In this document: positions 1-13,300 of the stretch, one piece after another
Position numbering within the stretch: position 1 is the stretch's first letter
Layout of the letters: every line of letters begins with the position of its first letter
DNA from: Luidia sarsii
Lineage: Eukaryota; Echinodermata; Asteroidea; Paxillosida; Luidiidae
Length of the DNA stretch: 64,000 nucleotides
Assembly: GCA_949987565.1 (NCBI GenBank)
Contig: OX465109.1
Coordinates: forward strand, 10,559,102 to 10,623,101
Reading direction: 5' to 3'
Made by a program: the position numbers and the translations under genes
Notes under the pieces: model-generated
What the model was told of the DNA's origin: nothing
Database searches by the model: none
The model's input: the letters and a program-made list of their open reading frames with translations, nothing else

Positions 1-90
1 GTACGGCAAATCGCTGTTCCTGATCCTGGTCTGTGGGTTGTATACCATGCTCTTCCCTCTGTAAAAAAAATACAGTATCATAGTTGCAAA

Positions 91-570
<480 letters not shown>

Positions 571-1484
571 TCTAATCGCAGCCATTGGTTGTGCACAAAG
601 CGGATTCATTTTGTGGTTGTGCAAAATCGCAGGAGAGCCACATAATTGCGAGAATTTCTGCAATTATGTGGCTTGGCAGTTTTCGTTTTCTCATTTAGTG
701 GCAGAAATTCATTAAGGGACAAATGCAATATAGTGGATTGCTTTTGCAATAATGTGGATGGCACAAAAAGTCCGTTGACCTGCAAAGAACTATTAATTTC
801 GTTATAATCTTTGACGCACTAGATTTATTTTTCTGATGTTTTGTTTTTCTCTTCAAGACTTCCGAAACGTTCGTTGGATTTTTACGGTTATTTTCAAGCC
901 AAAAACAGATTTTATTTCAACAAATAAAAAAAATATAGAAAAAATACCCTTTTTTCATTAAGTGGTTGAGCAACATCTTGGGCAACAGCGCTCCAATTTG
1001 GAGGTTAAACTAAAAAAGCTCTTTTGAGTTAAAAATGCGTTCAATTGGCATCAATTTCCTGTCTATAGTACTAGAGGGTATACATTTCATGGCACTATCA
1101 TTTTCAATTGTTTCTTTTACTTAATTATTCGGGAAAAAAGTATAATGCGCTGTATTATGAGTATGCTGATGCAGTTGATGCTAGCCCCATAATTACATAT
1201 TTTGGATGTGCTATGGATAGGGTTTTTTCCAGTATGAAATAGAAGTACCTCCTTGCTGTGGCTGTCTCCAAATGGTGCAAGTAGGAAAATGGGTGAAAAG
1301 TTTTCACAAAGATGTTCTTGCACTTCAATTTGACGGTTTTTGCAACCGCCAATGATAATTCATTGATGAAAATACCGTACTTTACACCAAAGCACACGCA
1401 AGAATATATATCTCACCTATCATCAAACGGCTTCCTTATTTTGAGAAGATTTCGTGCGCCCTGGGGATATGTTTCTGGTGGCGG
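571..1484. other. AT-rich intergenic, nothing recognised
   Basis: Unremarkable AT-rich DNA. A short hairpin lies at about 640-675, where CCACATAATTGCGAGAA is followed by TTCTGCAATTATGTGG. I see no coding exon, RNA gene or long repeat. Confidence 0.5.
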
Positions 1485-1810
1485 ATGAGGGAAAGTTTGG
1501 CAAATAATGTGCCTTCATCATCCCTCTGTTCATCCTTCGTTCTTTTATTCGTTCTTCCCTTTAATTGTTCATCCTTTCCTTCATCTTTGTCATTGTGTCT
1601 TTGTGTCCTTTTCTTCGTCTTTTGTCTATGTGATGTCTTTTGTCTCTCTGTCACTTTCTCTTCGTCTCTCTGTCACTTTCTCTTCGTCTCTTTGTCTTTC
1701 GTCTCCTCATCTTTCGTCTTCTCGTCTCTCCATTTCATCGTCCTTCGTCTCTTCATTTATTTGTTTTTCGTCACTTTGTCTCTCCATTTTTTTTGTTTTT
1801 CGTCTGTACA
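1485..1810. repeat. Degenerate CGTCTCT pyrimidine tandem repeat
   Basis: Diverged pyrimidine-rich tandem DNA built on words such as CTTCGTCTCT and CTTTCGTCTC. These are the same words as the 15-bp array inside the adjacent foldback element, but on the opposite strand to the near array (2524-3783). It looks like an old, decayed copy of the array just outside the left boundary of the element. Confidence 0.55.
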
Positions 1811-2523
1811 TTTATCTCTAACAATAAATACTCTCTTGCAGGTATCTTGACGATTTTATTCAACGCGTTAATTACTGTTATGTTAGATTTTTAACGTAAC
1901 GTTACTGACAGTCCTTTACTATAACTGATGGAGATTTGGACGTCGAGTTCGGCAAACCAATAATACACACTCCTCAACGCAAACTTATTTTATTTACCTC
2001 TTTCTCCCAATATTTATTAACATGGTAATATGCAGGGGAATCCATATTGAAAACGTTGGTACATGTACAATGATTACGATATGCGTATTGTATAGGCATG
2101 TTGGACGGTCACCCGTGATTTCAGGTAGTCCGAGTAACTTGGACCCGACAAGTCACCATTTTTTATCGAAATTTGAAATTTGGAGGGTCGGTCACCCCAT
2201 GGTTTCAGGTAGTCGAGTAACTTGGACCAGATAAGTCACCCTTTTTTATCGAAATTTGACATTTGGAGGGTCGGTCACCCACCCGACCCCCCAAATTTCA
2301 AATTTCAATAAAAAAGGGTGACTGTTGGGTCCAAGTTACTCGGACTAGGTTTCAGGTTGGTATTTCAAGCAAAGACAGGGCACAGCTGTTTGATTACAAC
2401 AGAAATCGAAACAAAATAGAAAATAATGGTCTTCACATAATTTCAGCTCAAGGGTAATAAAATACAAATTGCCAAATAACTGCATAGGTACGACCATATT
2501 GGTAATTAAACCAGAGACGAAAT
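1811..2523 (+). repeat. Foldback left arm, outer domain
   Basis: It matches the reverse complement of 6248-6975 with only scattered substitutions and small indels. Within it, 2110-2345 carries nested inverted copies of a roughly 60-bp word containing TTTTTTATCGAAATTTGA and GGAGGGTCGGTCACC, so the arm is itself modular. Confidence 0.8.
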
Positions 2524-3783
2524 TTAGGCAAAGAGACGAACAGACGAAAGTTGCCGAAGAGATGAAACACGAAGACATGAAACACGAAGAGACAACAGAC
2601 GATCAGACGAAATGTGAAGAGACGAAATGTGAAGCGACGAAAGGCGTAGAGACGAAAGGTGAAGAGACGAAAGGCGTAGAGACGAAAGGCATATAGAGAC
2701 GAAAGGCAAAGAGACGAAAGGCGAAGAGACAAAAGGCGAAGAGACGAAAGGCGAAGAGACGAAAGGCGAAGAGACGAAAGGCGAAGAGACGAAAGGCGAA
2801 GAGACAAAAGGCGAAGAGACGAAAGGCGTAGAGACGAAAGGCGTAGAGACGAAAGGTGAAGAGACGAAAGGCGAAGAGACGAAAAGCAAAGAGACGAAAG
2901 GCGAAGAGACGAAAGGCGAAGAGACGACAGGCGAAGAGATGAAAGGTGAAGAGACGAAAACCGAAGAGACGAAAGGCGAAGAGACGAAAGGCGAAGAGAC
3001 GAAAGGCGAAGAGACGAAAGGCGTAGAGACGAAAGGCGTAGAGACGAAAGGCATATATGAGACGAAAGGCGAAGAGACGAAAGGCGAAGAGACGAAAGGC
3101 GAAGAGATGAAAGGCGAAGAGACGAAAGGCGAGGGACGAAAGGCGTAGAGACGAAAGGCGTAGAGACGAAAGGTGAAGAGACGAAAGGCGAAGAGACGAA
3201 AGGCAAAGAGACGAAAGGCGAAGAGACGAAAGGCGAAGAGACGAAAGGCGAAGAGATGAAAGGCGAAGAGACGAAAAACGAAGAGACGAAAGGCGAAGAG
3301 ACGAAAGGCGAAGAGACGAAAGGCGAAGAGACGAAAGGCGTAGAGACGAAAGGCGTAGAGACGAAAGGCATATAGAGACGAAAGGCGAAGAGACGAAAGG
3401 CGAAGAGACGAAAGGCGAAGAGACGAAAGGCGAAGAGACGAAAGGCAAAGAGACAAAAGCGAATTAGAGACGAAAGGCGAAGAGACGAAAGGCGAAGAGA
3501 CGAAAGGCGTAGAGACGAAAGGCATATAGAGACGAAAGGCATATAGAGACGAAAGGCGAAGAGACGAAAGGCGAAGAGACGAAAGGCGAAGAGACGAAAG
3601 GCGAAGACATGAAGAGGCGAAAGGCGAAGAGACGAAAGGCGAAGAGACGAAAGGCGTAGAGACGAAAGGCGAAGAGACGAAAGGCGAACAGACGAAAGGC
3701 GAAGAGACGAAAGACGAAGACATGAAGAGACGAAAGGCGAAGAGACGAAAGGCGTAGAGACGAAAGGCATATAGAGACGAAAG
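2524..3783 (+). repeat. 15-bp tandem array (GAGACGAAAGGCGAA)n, left arm
   Basis: About 80 tandem copies of a 15-bp unit with variants (GGCGTA, GGCAAA, GGCATATA). Because 15 is divisible by three, all frames stay open. The minus strand reads as endless SSPFV, LSSLR or FAFRL pentapeptides, giving false frames of up to 440 residues. Confidence 0.95.
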
Positions 3784-5240
3784 TCTCACTTAGTACACGA
3801 ATTCTGGTCTTAGTGCTGATTGTTACCTCACACAAAACAATACCGGCCGCCAAACACAAAATAATTATTGTAAACAATATTCTTGCCAAAGAAACTAAAA
3901 TCGTTTGCTATTAAATATTTGTTTACATTGTGAGTGGAAAAATATAAACAATAATCCCCCAGTTTCATGTAAAATGGCGAAAATTGTCTTCCCATTTTCA
4001 GGCCGAAATCGTTGTGACAGAGGATGGCATTCTCCGTTCCTCCGTAATCCACATAATTGCAAAAAAGAACGCCCTCTGTTGTTCAAATTTGAAGATTTGT
4101 GCAAGAGCAGCGGTACTTTTTCAAACCTCTCTCTTACCAAGAAAAAAACATCATTCAAGGCATTTTGAGTAATAACTCAACACAATAAAACACAAACTAT
4201 GTCTACAAATTATCAAACTGAAGAAAAACCTTAGAATTATTAGGGTCACCATTCAACTTGTGTAAACCACATAATGAGACAAAATTTGACCTAATTAGGC
4301 TAATTAAAAAATAACGAAAGCATCCAGGGATGCGATTTTTGGTAAAACAGAGAGAAAGGCACTTTCCTGTTTCATTTGAAGAAAAAAAAGGAAGAAAAAT
4401 TGATGGAACCTCTCAGTTACAGCCAATTTAGTGCTGAAAAAGGGTGAAAAAATGACAATTTTCACCCTATATCGCTATTATGAAAAATGCCGATTTTTAT
4501 AGAAATATCGGAGAAAATTCTTTTTTTTTTGCATTGGTCGGGTTCCTGAAACATTTATCTACACAATGGTACCATTTTTGTCCCCAAAACATGCAGCAAC
4601 AATTAAATAAGACGATTTATTGCCTTTGAGCTTATGGATCAAGAAATTGCGTGAAGTTAGGTGACTTGGTGGGTGTGAGTACTAGGGGTCGTAGGGGACC
4701 TTTTTTAGGCGATTTTAAAAGCACAAAAAGTGGAAATTTGGAGATTTTTTGCTTGGAATAAGGAGAGTGGGTTCATTCTCCCCTCCTTTTACTAAAATTC
4801 ACCCCAAAAACCAGGGTTTTCCTGTATTTTTGAGCCCCTTCCACATTATTACCGTGAATTTCCGAGATGTTGCACAGTCTCTCCCTTCCTCATAACGTGG
4901 TTCATGATTTGTACTGCTCTCGATGGCCACAGGTACATACTACACGCGAATACAGCAGGTTGCTATAGGCCCTATATTTAATTATACAGTACACCCGAAA
5001 GTAGGGTTACAATCATTGCCTGTCAACTTAATGGGAGTTAAATTAGAATTGTCTTGAGAAAGATCGCCACACCCTTCCTCTAATATGAATCAAAAGTTTT
5101 ACAATTCGTCATGAATGCAAAGTTGTGCTCAAATACTTGTTTTTATGTTCACAATTATTCCATTCCCTCCAATTTTCAAATTTCGATAAAAAAGGATGAC
5201 TTTTCGGGTCCAAGTTACTCGAACTACCTGAAACCATTTA
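3784..5240. other. Foldback core, non-repetitive
   Basis: The AT-rich spacer between the two arrays. It has no convincing coding frame. Its right edge (5160-5232) has an extra copy of the arm word with TCAAATTTCGATAAAAAAGG and CCAAGTTACTCG, which in the arms lies outside the arrays, so the core edge is not symmetrical. Confidence 0.5.
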
Positions 5241-6247
5241 CTCCTTATATGTCTTTTCGCCTTTTTCATCTTTTCGCCTTTCGTGTCTTTATCTGTCGTC
5301 TCTTCGCCTTTCATCTCTTCGTGTTTCGTCTCTTCGTGTTTCATCTCTTCGCCTTTCGTTTTCGTCTCTTCGTGTCTTCTTGTTTCGTGTCTTCATTTGT
5401 CGTCTCTACGCCTTTCATCTCTTCGTGTTTCGTCTCTTCATGTTTCATCTCTTCGCCTTTCATCTCTTCGCCTTTCGTCTCTTCGCCTTTCGTCTCTTCG
5501 CCTTTCGTCTCTTCGCCTTTCGCCTCTTCATGTCTTCGCCTTTCGTCTCTTCGCCTTTCGTCTCTTTGCCTTTCGTCTCTTTGCCTTTCGTCTCTTTGCC
5601 TTTCGTCTCTTTGCCTTTCGTCTCTTCGCCTTTCGTCTCTTCGCCTTTCTTCTCTTCGCCTTTCGTCTCTTCGCCTTTCGTCTCTTCGCCTTTCGTCTCT
5701 TTGCCTTTCGTCTCTTCGCCTTTCGTCTCTTTGCCTTTCATCATGCCTTTCGTCTCTACGCCTTTCGTCTCTTTGCCTTTCGTCTCTTTGCCTTTCGTCT
5801 CTTTGCCTTTCGTCTCTTCGCCTTTCGTCTCTTTGCCTTTCGTCTCTTCGCCTTTCGTCTCTTTGCCTTTCGTCTCTTCGCCTTTCGTCTCTTCGCCTTT
5901 CGTCTCTTCATGTCTTCGCCTTTCGTCTCTTCGCCTTTCGTCTCTTCGCCTTTCGTCTCTTCGCCTTTCGTCTCTTCGCCTTTCGTCTCTTCGCCTTTCG
6001 TCTCTTCGCCTTTCGTCTCTTCGCCTTTCGTCTCTTCGCCTTTCGTCTCTTCGCCTTTCGTCTCTTCGCCTTTCGTCTCTTCGCCTTTCGTCTCTTCGCC
6101 TTTCGTCTCTTCGCCTTTCGTCTCTACGCCTTTCGTCGCTTCACATTTCGTCTCTTCACATTTCGTCTGATCGTCTGTTGTCTCTTTGTGTTTCATGTCT
6201 TCGTGTTTCATCTCTTCGGCAACTTTCGTCTGTTCGTCTCTTTGCCT
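5241..6247 (-). repeat. 15-bp tandem array, right arm
   Basis: Same unit as 2524-3783 but inverted (TTCGCCTTTCGTCTC on +). It is more homogeneous from about 5880 to 6120 and shorter than the left array, as expected if copy number changes independently in each arm. Confidence 0.95.
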
Positions 6248-6975
6248 AAATTTCGTCTCTGGTTTAATTACCAATATGGTCGTACCTATGCAGTTATTTA
6301 GCAATTTGTATTTTACTACCCTTAAGCTGAAATTATGTGAAGACCATAATTATTTTCTATTTTGTTTCGATTTCTGTTGTAATCAAACAGCTATGTGCCC
6401 TGTCTTTGCTTGAAATACCAACCTGAAACCTAGTCCGAGTAACTTGGACCCAACAGTCACCCTTTTTTATCGAAATTTGAATCTTGGGGGGTCGGGTGGG
6501 TGACCGACCCTCCAAATGTCAAATTTCGATAAAAAAAGGGTGACTTGTCTGGTCCAAGTTACTCGGACTACCTGAAACCATGGGGTGACCGACCCTCCAA
6601 ATTTCAAATTTCGATAAAAAATGGTGACTTGTCGGGTCCAAGTTACTCGGACTACCTGAAACCACGGGGGACCGTCCAACGTGCCCATACAATACGCATA
6701 TCGTAATCATTGTACATGTACCAACGTTTTCAATATGGATTCCCCTTCATATTACCATGTTAATAAATATTGGGAGAAAGAGGTAAATAAAATAAGTTTG
6801 CGTTGAGGAGTGTGTATTATTGGTTTGCCGAACTCGACGTACAAATCTCCATCACTATAGTTATAGTAAAGGGCTGTCAGTAACGTTACGTTAAAAATCT
6901 AACATAACAGTAATTAACGCGTTGAATAAAATCGTCAAGATACCTGCAAGAGAGTATTTATCTTACAGAGATAAA
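6248..6975 (-). repeat. Foldback right arm, outer domain
   Basis: Reverse complement of 1811-2523. It ends in AGAGTATTTATCTTACAGAG, matching the left edge except for a one-base length difference. Confidence 0.8.
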
Positions 6976-7188
6976 GCCGAACGGGTGCGAAAATGCCAAA
7001 CATATAGGCCTATAACTGGGTACTAATTAAAGTGTAAATCTGAAACATTCCGATCCTTGGTTAAAAACATTAGTATCTCGCGAAAAAATAACTATCAGAT
7101 GTGAAGTCGGGGTGCAAGACCAACCCCTAAATGAAGAAAACACTTCGTTCCCTTTACTCGGCGAGAGAGCCACATAATGCAAATGGAA

Positions 7189-7900
<712 letters not shown>

Positions 7901-9249
7901 TAAAGGGAAATAGAAAGATAACAAGAAAAATATTGTTTTTAGCTACTCGTGCATGTCTTTCACTTTCAAGTTCATTTCCTGCCTACTACTGGCATGATAA
8001 AGCGAACAAGCACCGAGCCACCGACATTCATTCAGGTATAATACTGCCGTCAGTGCGGTAGATAAATAAATTGCCCAATATTTCAGGGTTTTTTAAACAA
8101 TTATTTTTGGTCGTGACCCGGTGCTCTTCCTTGCGGGGTAAATCTTGGTATATGCCCGTTACCCGTAAGCCCTTTCGCCGCATGACAGTCGTCGGTACTC
8201 ACACCAAAAAGTGCATCGTTCCATTGTATATGGCCACTCTCAGAGAAGGCGCGCTGATTGAACTCCGGAAATCCTAGATGGTGTCCGCCTCCTCAAAAAA
8301 AAGTAATAAATGCAAATTGGCATCAAAAGAATAACACCACAGTCCTTCCTCGTTTAATTTTTATTTTTTTATTTTTGCTAACCCGCCTACGGTAGTACGG
8401 TAGTCAACCTAGCGTGTGTTACTTATGGTAACCCCGGTGCCACCAAGGCCGTTTACGCTATGGAGGCTTCGGTTCAGTTTTGGGCTTCGGACGTATTTCC
8501 TCAAAACGACATAATGTCCGTTTCTAGGTAAAAATACTCTGTTGGCCGTTAAAAAAGCAAAAAGGCAACACATATTCAGTGACACTGTCGCAGACCCACA
8601 ACCCGTCTTTTCACGGGCTGCTGTGTGACGTGGCCTAAGCTTGAGCCTGAGTCTGGTCCAGCGATTCGTATGGAGGGTCACACATAGGCATTGTCTGCGC
8701 ACAAATCGAGGTTCCAGACTATAGAGAAGATTGCCCGCAAAAAACAAAACCCGTTAGATGTCCAATGCTGCACCGACTGACGCTGGGAGCCGCCATGTTG
8801 GTCCTCCAACGGCCACCATTGGCGCCCTCGGCTGCGCTATCACGAACGAGGTGGTCGACCCTGTGAACGAGGCTGACAAATCCCGTTGCATTTGGGTGCG
8901 TATTTAAATTGGCGGACAATGGTAAATTTCTACTGAACCAACATTTAGTTCCTCCTCTCAAGGGGAGGGTTGCGTTTTTGGCGCTGTTATAAGCTGGAAT
9001 TGGTCCATAACTTCATATTCCAAATTGAGGCAAACTGTTCACTGACGAAATCGACCAAAATGCAAACCGCAAACAAGTAAAGTGCCCGACGTTTCGATTG
9101 GCGCAGTTGATAATTGTTGGGGATTTCCTTGGGAAATTCCGAGTAAGATTTGCTCATGATTATATACAAGGGGTATTGAAATGAACACACACAGACTGTT
9201 GTGTGTGGGATGGCAGCGGCACGATCTGATGCCATGAGTGCCATCAGCC
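7901..9249. other. Intergenic; one CGAAACGTC-family fragment
   Basis: No coding exon seen. At about 9000-9100 on the minus strand is a worn copy of the dispersed family that carries CGAAACGTC next to GCAAACTG and GACGAAATCGACC. The remainder is unremarkable. Confidence 0.45.
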
Positions 9250-9442
9250 GTGTGTGCAATTCCTCGGTGTCAACACGCTCTTCGGCTGTCAACATGCTCC
9301 CTAGTCCTCCAATACTTTGGTCAGGTAGTACCCGTGCCGCACAGCGAGCGCGCTTGGTCCGCACTGTTCGACAATATTGTTTAGACAGCTAAGGGAGCAC
9401 GTTGACGTTGAAGAGCGTGTTGGCACCGAGGAGCTGCACAGG
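9250..9442. repeat. Inverted repeat, about 54-bp arms
   Basis: The reverse complement of 9250-9303 aligns with 9389-9442 (AGGGAGCAYGTTGAC, then GAAGAGCGTGTTGRCACC) at roughly 80%. Read outward, both arms keep a similar frame, with EERV(D/G)TEELH in each, so this may be a relic of coding sequence duplicated head to head. I do not recognise the family. Confidence 0.5.
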
Positions 9443-9859
9443 CGTGGCAGTGCCGTCAGGTGCCGTGGTCTGCAGTTGCGTGCGTCTGGCCTGGATGTCT
9501 GCCCGGGTGCCCTACGGGAGAGCAAAAACAGTCGAACCATTATGGAGTGCAGAAACAGCATAATTGCATAGCTCTTGGTTGCTGAGACTAGGAGTGAGGG
9601 AGTCCCCTAGATTGCATTGACGTTGGGTCGTGAATGGGTATTCCCCGCCCGCGACTTGCCTAATCACATACAGCCCCAACCGGTGCTCGTCTTTGTAACA
9701 AAGAAAAGTCGGGGAAGTTTTATTTTTCCAGGAAACATGAAGTCATCGCCCGCGGCCAAGGGGCTGCTCGGCAGTCCGTGATTGGAAAGGAAGCGCTTGT
9801 TATACAGCAGTTTTTGATTTCATGTTTTACCTCCACTTTCTGTCTCCACACCATTTCAG

Positions 9860-10110
9860 GCGCAACTGAATGAGAAAGTAGCAGCCGCTGCGTCGACTCG
9901 GCGATAGAAGTCGGTTACGGACAGCGTCGATCTGAGTGCTGGAATTGACACTGCTCGGAGAGAGATCAACGCTTATAAACTACCGGTAGCATTTCGCAAC
10001 CGGAGGAACCGCCACTGTAAAGAATTTACTGTTTGTTCCCGAATAACTGTCTCACATTGCGTGAGGACCCGGGAGTTTCCTTCTTTTCTTTTTGGAGCTG
10101 GGTGTGAAAC
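9860..10110 (+). promoter_or_regulatory. Putative 5' leader/promoter of the integrin gene
   Basis: Two readings are possible. TATAAA at 9974-9979 could be a TATA box with transcription starting about 30 bases later. Alternatively TCTCCACACCATTTCAG ending at 9860 is a good 3' splice site, so 9861-10110 may be the untranslated start of the first coding exon, with an upstream non-coding exon not identified. No in-frame ATG competes with 10111. Confidence 0.4.
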
Positions 10111-10367
10111 ATGACAATTTGCCGAGGGCCGCTGGCGGCGGGCCCGTCGAGGGCCGGCCCTGCCGGCCGGCGGCGGCTTTTCACGGCCGAGGCACGGGCC
10201 TCCGTCCCGCTGCTCCTGCTCCTGGGCCTGGCGGTCCTGGCCTACCGCGGCGTGGGCGCGTGCAACGTGTACGACAAGCAGGACAAGTTCATCCACTTCA
10301 GCAACAACGAGCCGGGCAGCTATTTCGGCTACACGGTGCTGCAGCACAGGAACGGCTACGGGACCTG
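10111..10367 (+). CDS. Integrin alpha exon 1: signal peptide, propeller start
   Basis: Residues 1-85 plus two bases of codon 86. The n-region is unusually long (about 30 residues, arginine-rich) before the core [14 protein letters not shown]; the mature chain probably starts near C51. [11 protein letters not shown] (66-76) is the first FG repeat. Donor GTGAGT at 10368. The 5' third is very GC-rich. Confidence 0.93.
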
Positions 10368-13300
10368 GTGAGTATTTAACAGGAGTCCACACCCTGTATT
10401 AGTAGCGTGCTGTTCCGAATGCCCTTTAAAACTTACACGTAGCACAGCTGCTGCGACGACGGGTTACCACTCACAGCACGTGCTGCCCGAAACGTTGATT
10501 TGATTCACCGGGTCTCCTCAGAGAGGTATCAGAACAGCTTCCCAAGTTCTGCTTCTCTCTGGAATTCCTTGTTCATGTTTCCCATCACTTGCTTACGATC
10601 TGCCCCTTTTGCAAGAGGAAAGTCAATTCCTATCTCCAGCCTTCCCGCATGAGTTCCTCCCCATCTCCTTGTTTCCTTAGCCCTTAACATCGAGTGGCTA
10701 TAGCCTTGTTTTGGTCGAACCTGCATAAAACAGAGGCACATTCATTCCCGAAAGTGACTCTAATAATATGCACACAGCGTCACCGCAAACATTCCACACT
10801 ACCCCCAAAAACATGCAAGCTGGCTGCTTACCGGAACGACTTGGTGACTCACAAATCCATGTGTTTGCTGGGTATCCTCTGTTCAAAACAATTCTCGAAT
10901 CGAAATTGATAGATTTAGAGGCCCTGGCGTTTTGATGAAACAGGGACCTTTCTCTGAGGCAGAGTGACAACTAGGGACGGAACAAAAAGGAAAAGGGAGA
11001 AGCGATAATGATATGAATGACAGAATGGAAGCCGGTTGACAGACTAGAGCGAAGTCATCAGGGGATTGTCATCAGGGAACCTTTTTTGGAAACAATTTTG
11101 AAAATGAAAATCAAAGAAAGAACTTTGACGGTGCCGTGATTGACCAGTTGACAATTTGGGAAGCGTATAGATCAGATGGCAAGAACGCCGGTACGCCAAA
11201 CCAGATGTCTCGGGCTTTGTGTGCCGGTCCCGTCGGTTTTTTTTTTCCTTCTCAAAATCGAATGTATTCAAATCTAAGTCGCAAACTGCTGGCCGATAAC
11301 AACGGCCCGAAATGTCCATATTTTAAACACATAGAGGGCCTGGCGTTTCGACCCCCCCCCCCCCCCAAAAAAAAAAAAAAAAAAAAAAAAAAAGGAAAAA
11401 ATGGGAAAAAAATGAAAAAGATAGAAAGAGATGGTTGTCATACGAGAGGCACGGATCACTTTCGGTTATGCTTTCAAAAGAATACATCTTGCCCGAGATG
11501 ACGAAGATGATGCAGGTGAAGCAGTTAACACTGCAAGAACGGAAGTCACCTGCAGTTTAACTGACACTTCTGATGGGTGTAAATTGAAGCCCTATCGATA
11601 CAAACAAAGTTACCAGTCCGTGGGAGACGACGGTTACCCGCAGTCCCATGCAGATGCTGATCCCATGCCTATTACTTTTAGGCATGGCTTCACCAACTTC
11701 ACGAGAATTTCACGGTACTTATCGTGCCATGCAACATTTACGGTGTCCTTAGCGTATTGGCTGTTACACATTGGGTCCCAGTTGTTCATTTGCAGAACCG
11801 CTCACGAAAGGGTCTACAAAGTACCGGTTGTACCGCTATGGTTACTGATGCAGACCATATTCCTCACTTACTTTATGATAATAATTAGTTTACTGACGAC
11901 GGATTGAGCATAATTATACTGTGTTTAAATCCTTCGGTTCATTGTGTTCTTTGAAGGAACCCGACACGCTCACAATCAGGCCTATACATAAAATCGGCAC
12001 CATCACATATATGTACATGTAGTTCCTGTAGGTCCATCTACCATTGCTACTGCTATGCTAGTTGTAAAACAGACTGTTACTGCTGTCTCGACAGGGGTGA
12101 TAGAGCAACGTGGTTGGACCTACATGTATTAACCCGTCGGCTATTTCTGAAACTGAATGCCGGCAGCCCATGCACCCCAATTTCCATAGCTTCAAATATT
12201 TAGAGTGGTTACTCACAATGAAAACACACCGGCGACTCACTCGCCGAACGTTTGACGCATAACAGAAACATGTCAACAAGGTATGCCGGTTTGTGTACTC
12301 GAAGCCCTTGCGATAACATTATAGAAATGAGGGCATTTTTTTAAAGTTTTTTCAAACAATATCCGTTCGCCCGTGCCTACAGGCAGTGCGTTTGTGCGTC
12401 ACCCTGCATGGCGTACACAATAGAGTTTGCTGTGGGTGCCAGATATTGTATTGGAACTATGTGGGTGTCGCAGGGGATTTTGGAACGTGGGTCCCGTGCA
12501 GAGGTCGTGTATACATACATGGTGGGACTGTCAACGGTCAGAATTTACACGTAGGCCTACACGTATAAAGCCTTGTGCAGGAATGGTGCAGAATCAGCAG
12601 ATTTGGGTCATAGCGTGACAGCGGCTTGCAATGCATTGTCATCCAGTCCAGACATCTTCGCCAGAAGCCCGGTGACTCCGCGTTTCATAAGAACGAATGT
12701 CATGTCACATACATTACACGTCTTTCCTTCTTTACCAGAATCGTTTTGTCTTAAAACATGAAAGGTTGTCTTAATTCCAAAGGAAGATCAAGGCATGTTA
12801 AACTCAAAGTCTCAAACCAACGTATATACATAAAATAGCACTAGGGCACTTCGGCAAGTTTCGGCTCAATCTGTCAACCATTATTATGAGAAAAACTGTG
12901 GAAACGAAATTTAATGCTCAGCGATTTTTTTTATCAGAGGGCAAAATGAAAAAAATTCCTAGCAGGGCTTTTGTCAAAGGCAAAGAGTGAACGGTTGGCT
13001 TTGAGAAAGGTCCTGCTAGGATCGAAACGTCAGAGCCTGTAATAAACATTTTGAGATTTTAGAAAAATGGGTTTGTTTTTTCCCTTTTGGTGTACTTGTT
13101 TTTCAATTCCCCCTTTTTTCTCTGCGTCCAAAGTTCGCCTCGTTATCTATGTCTGCTTGGCTACTTCCTTCTTTCACCCACTGCATGGGGATTTAGTATT
13201 TTCCAATAATTTTCAACCGCGAACTGGAACTCAGCTCCAAGGGACGGTCTTCCCCCCCCCCCCACACACACACACATGGCTGACATCGCGTCCTCGTGAT

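Larger units (their letters stand above)
1811..6975. mobile_element. Giant foldback element with long modular inverted repeats
   Basis: The sequence starting at 1811 is repeated in reverse complement ending at 6975, with high identity through the whole outer arm. Each arm has an outer non-repetitive domain (1811-2523; 6248-6975) and an inner array of 15-bp units (2524-3783; about 5250-6247), with a roughly 1.45-kb core between them. Long arms with tandem repeats are typical of foldback transposons (Drosophila FB; from memory, sea urchin TU elements also carry 15-bp arrays). I find no transposase frame in the core, so it would be non-autonomous. I could not settle a target-site duplication because the edges have small indels. 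Confidence 0.8.

Noticed and set aside
2448..3889. Minus-strand open frames of up to 440 residues, repeating SSPFV, LSSLR or FAFRL
   Set aside because: They arise from the 15-bp array, which keeps all frames open. One (3464-3889) starts with a signal-peptide-like stretch, but it runs straight into the array and lies in a foldback core.
5111..6301. Long + strand frames of the same pentapeptides
   Set aside because: The inverted array of the same foldback element; no conserved domain.
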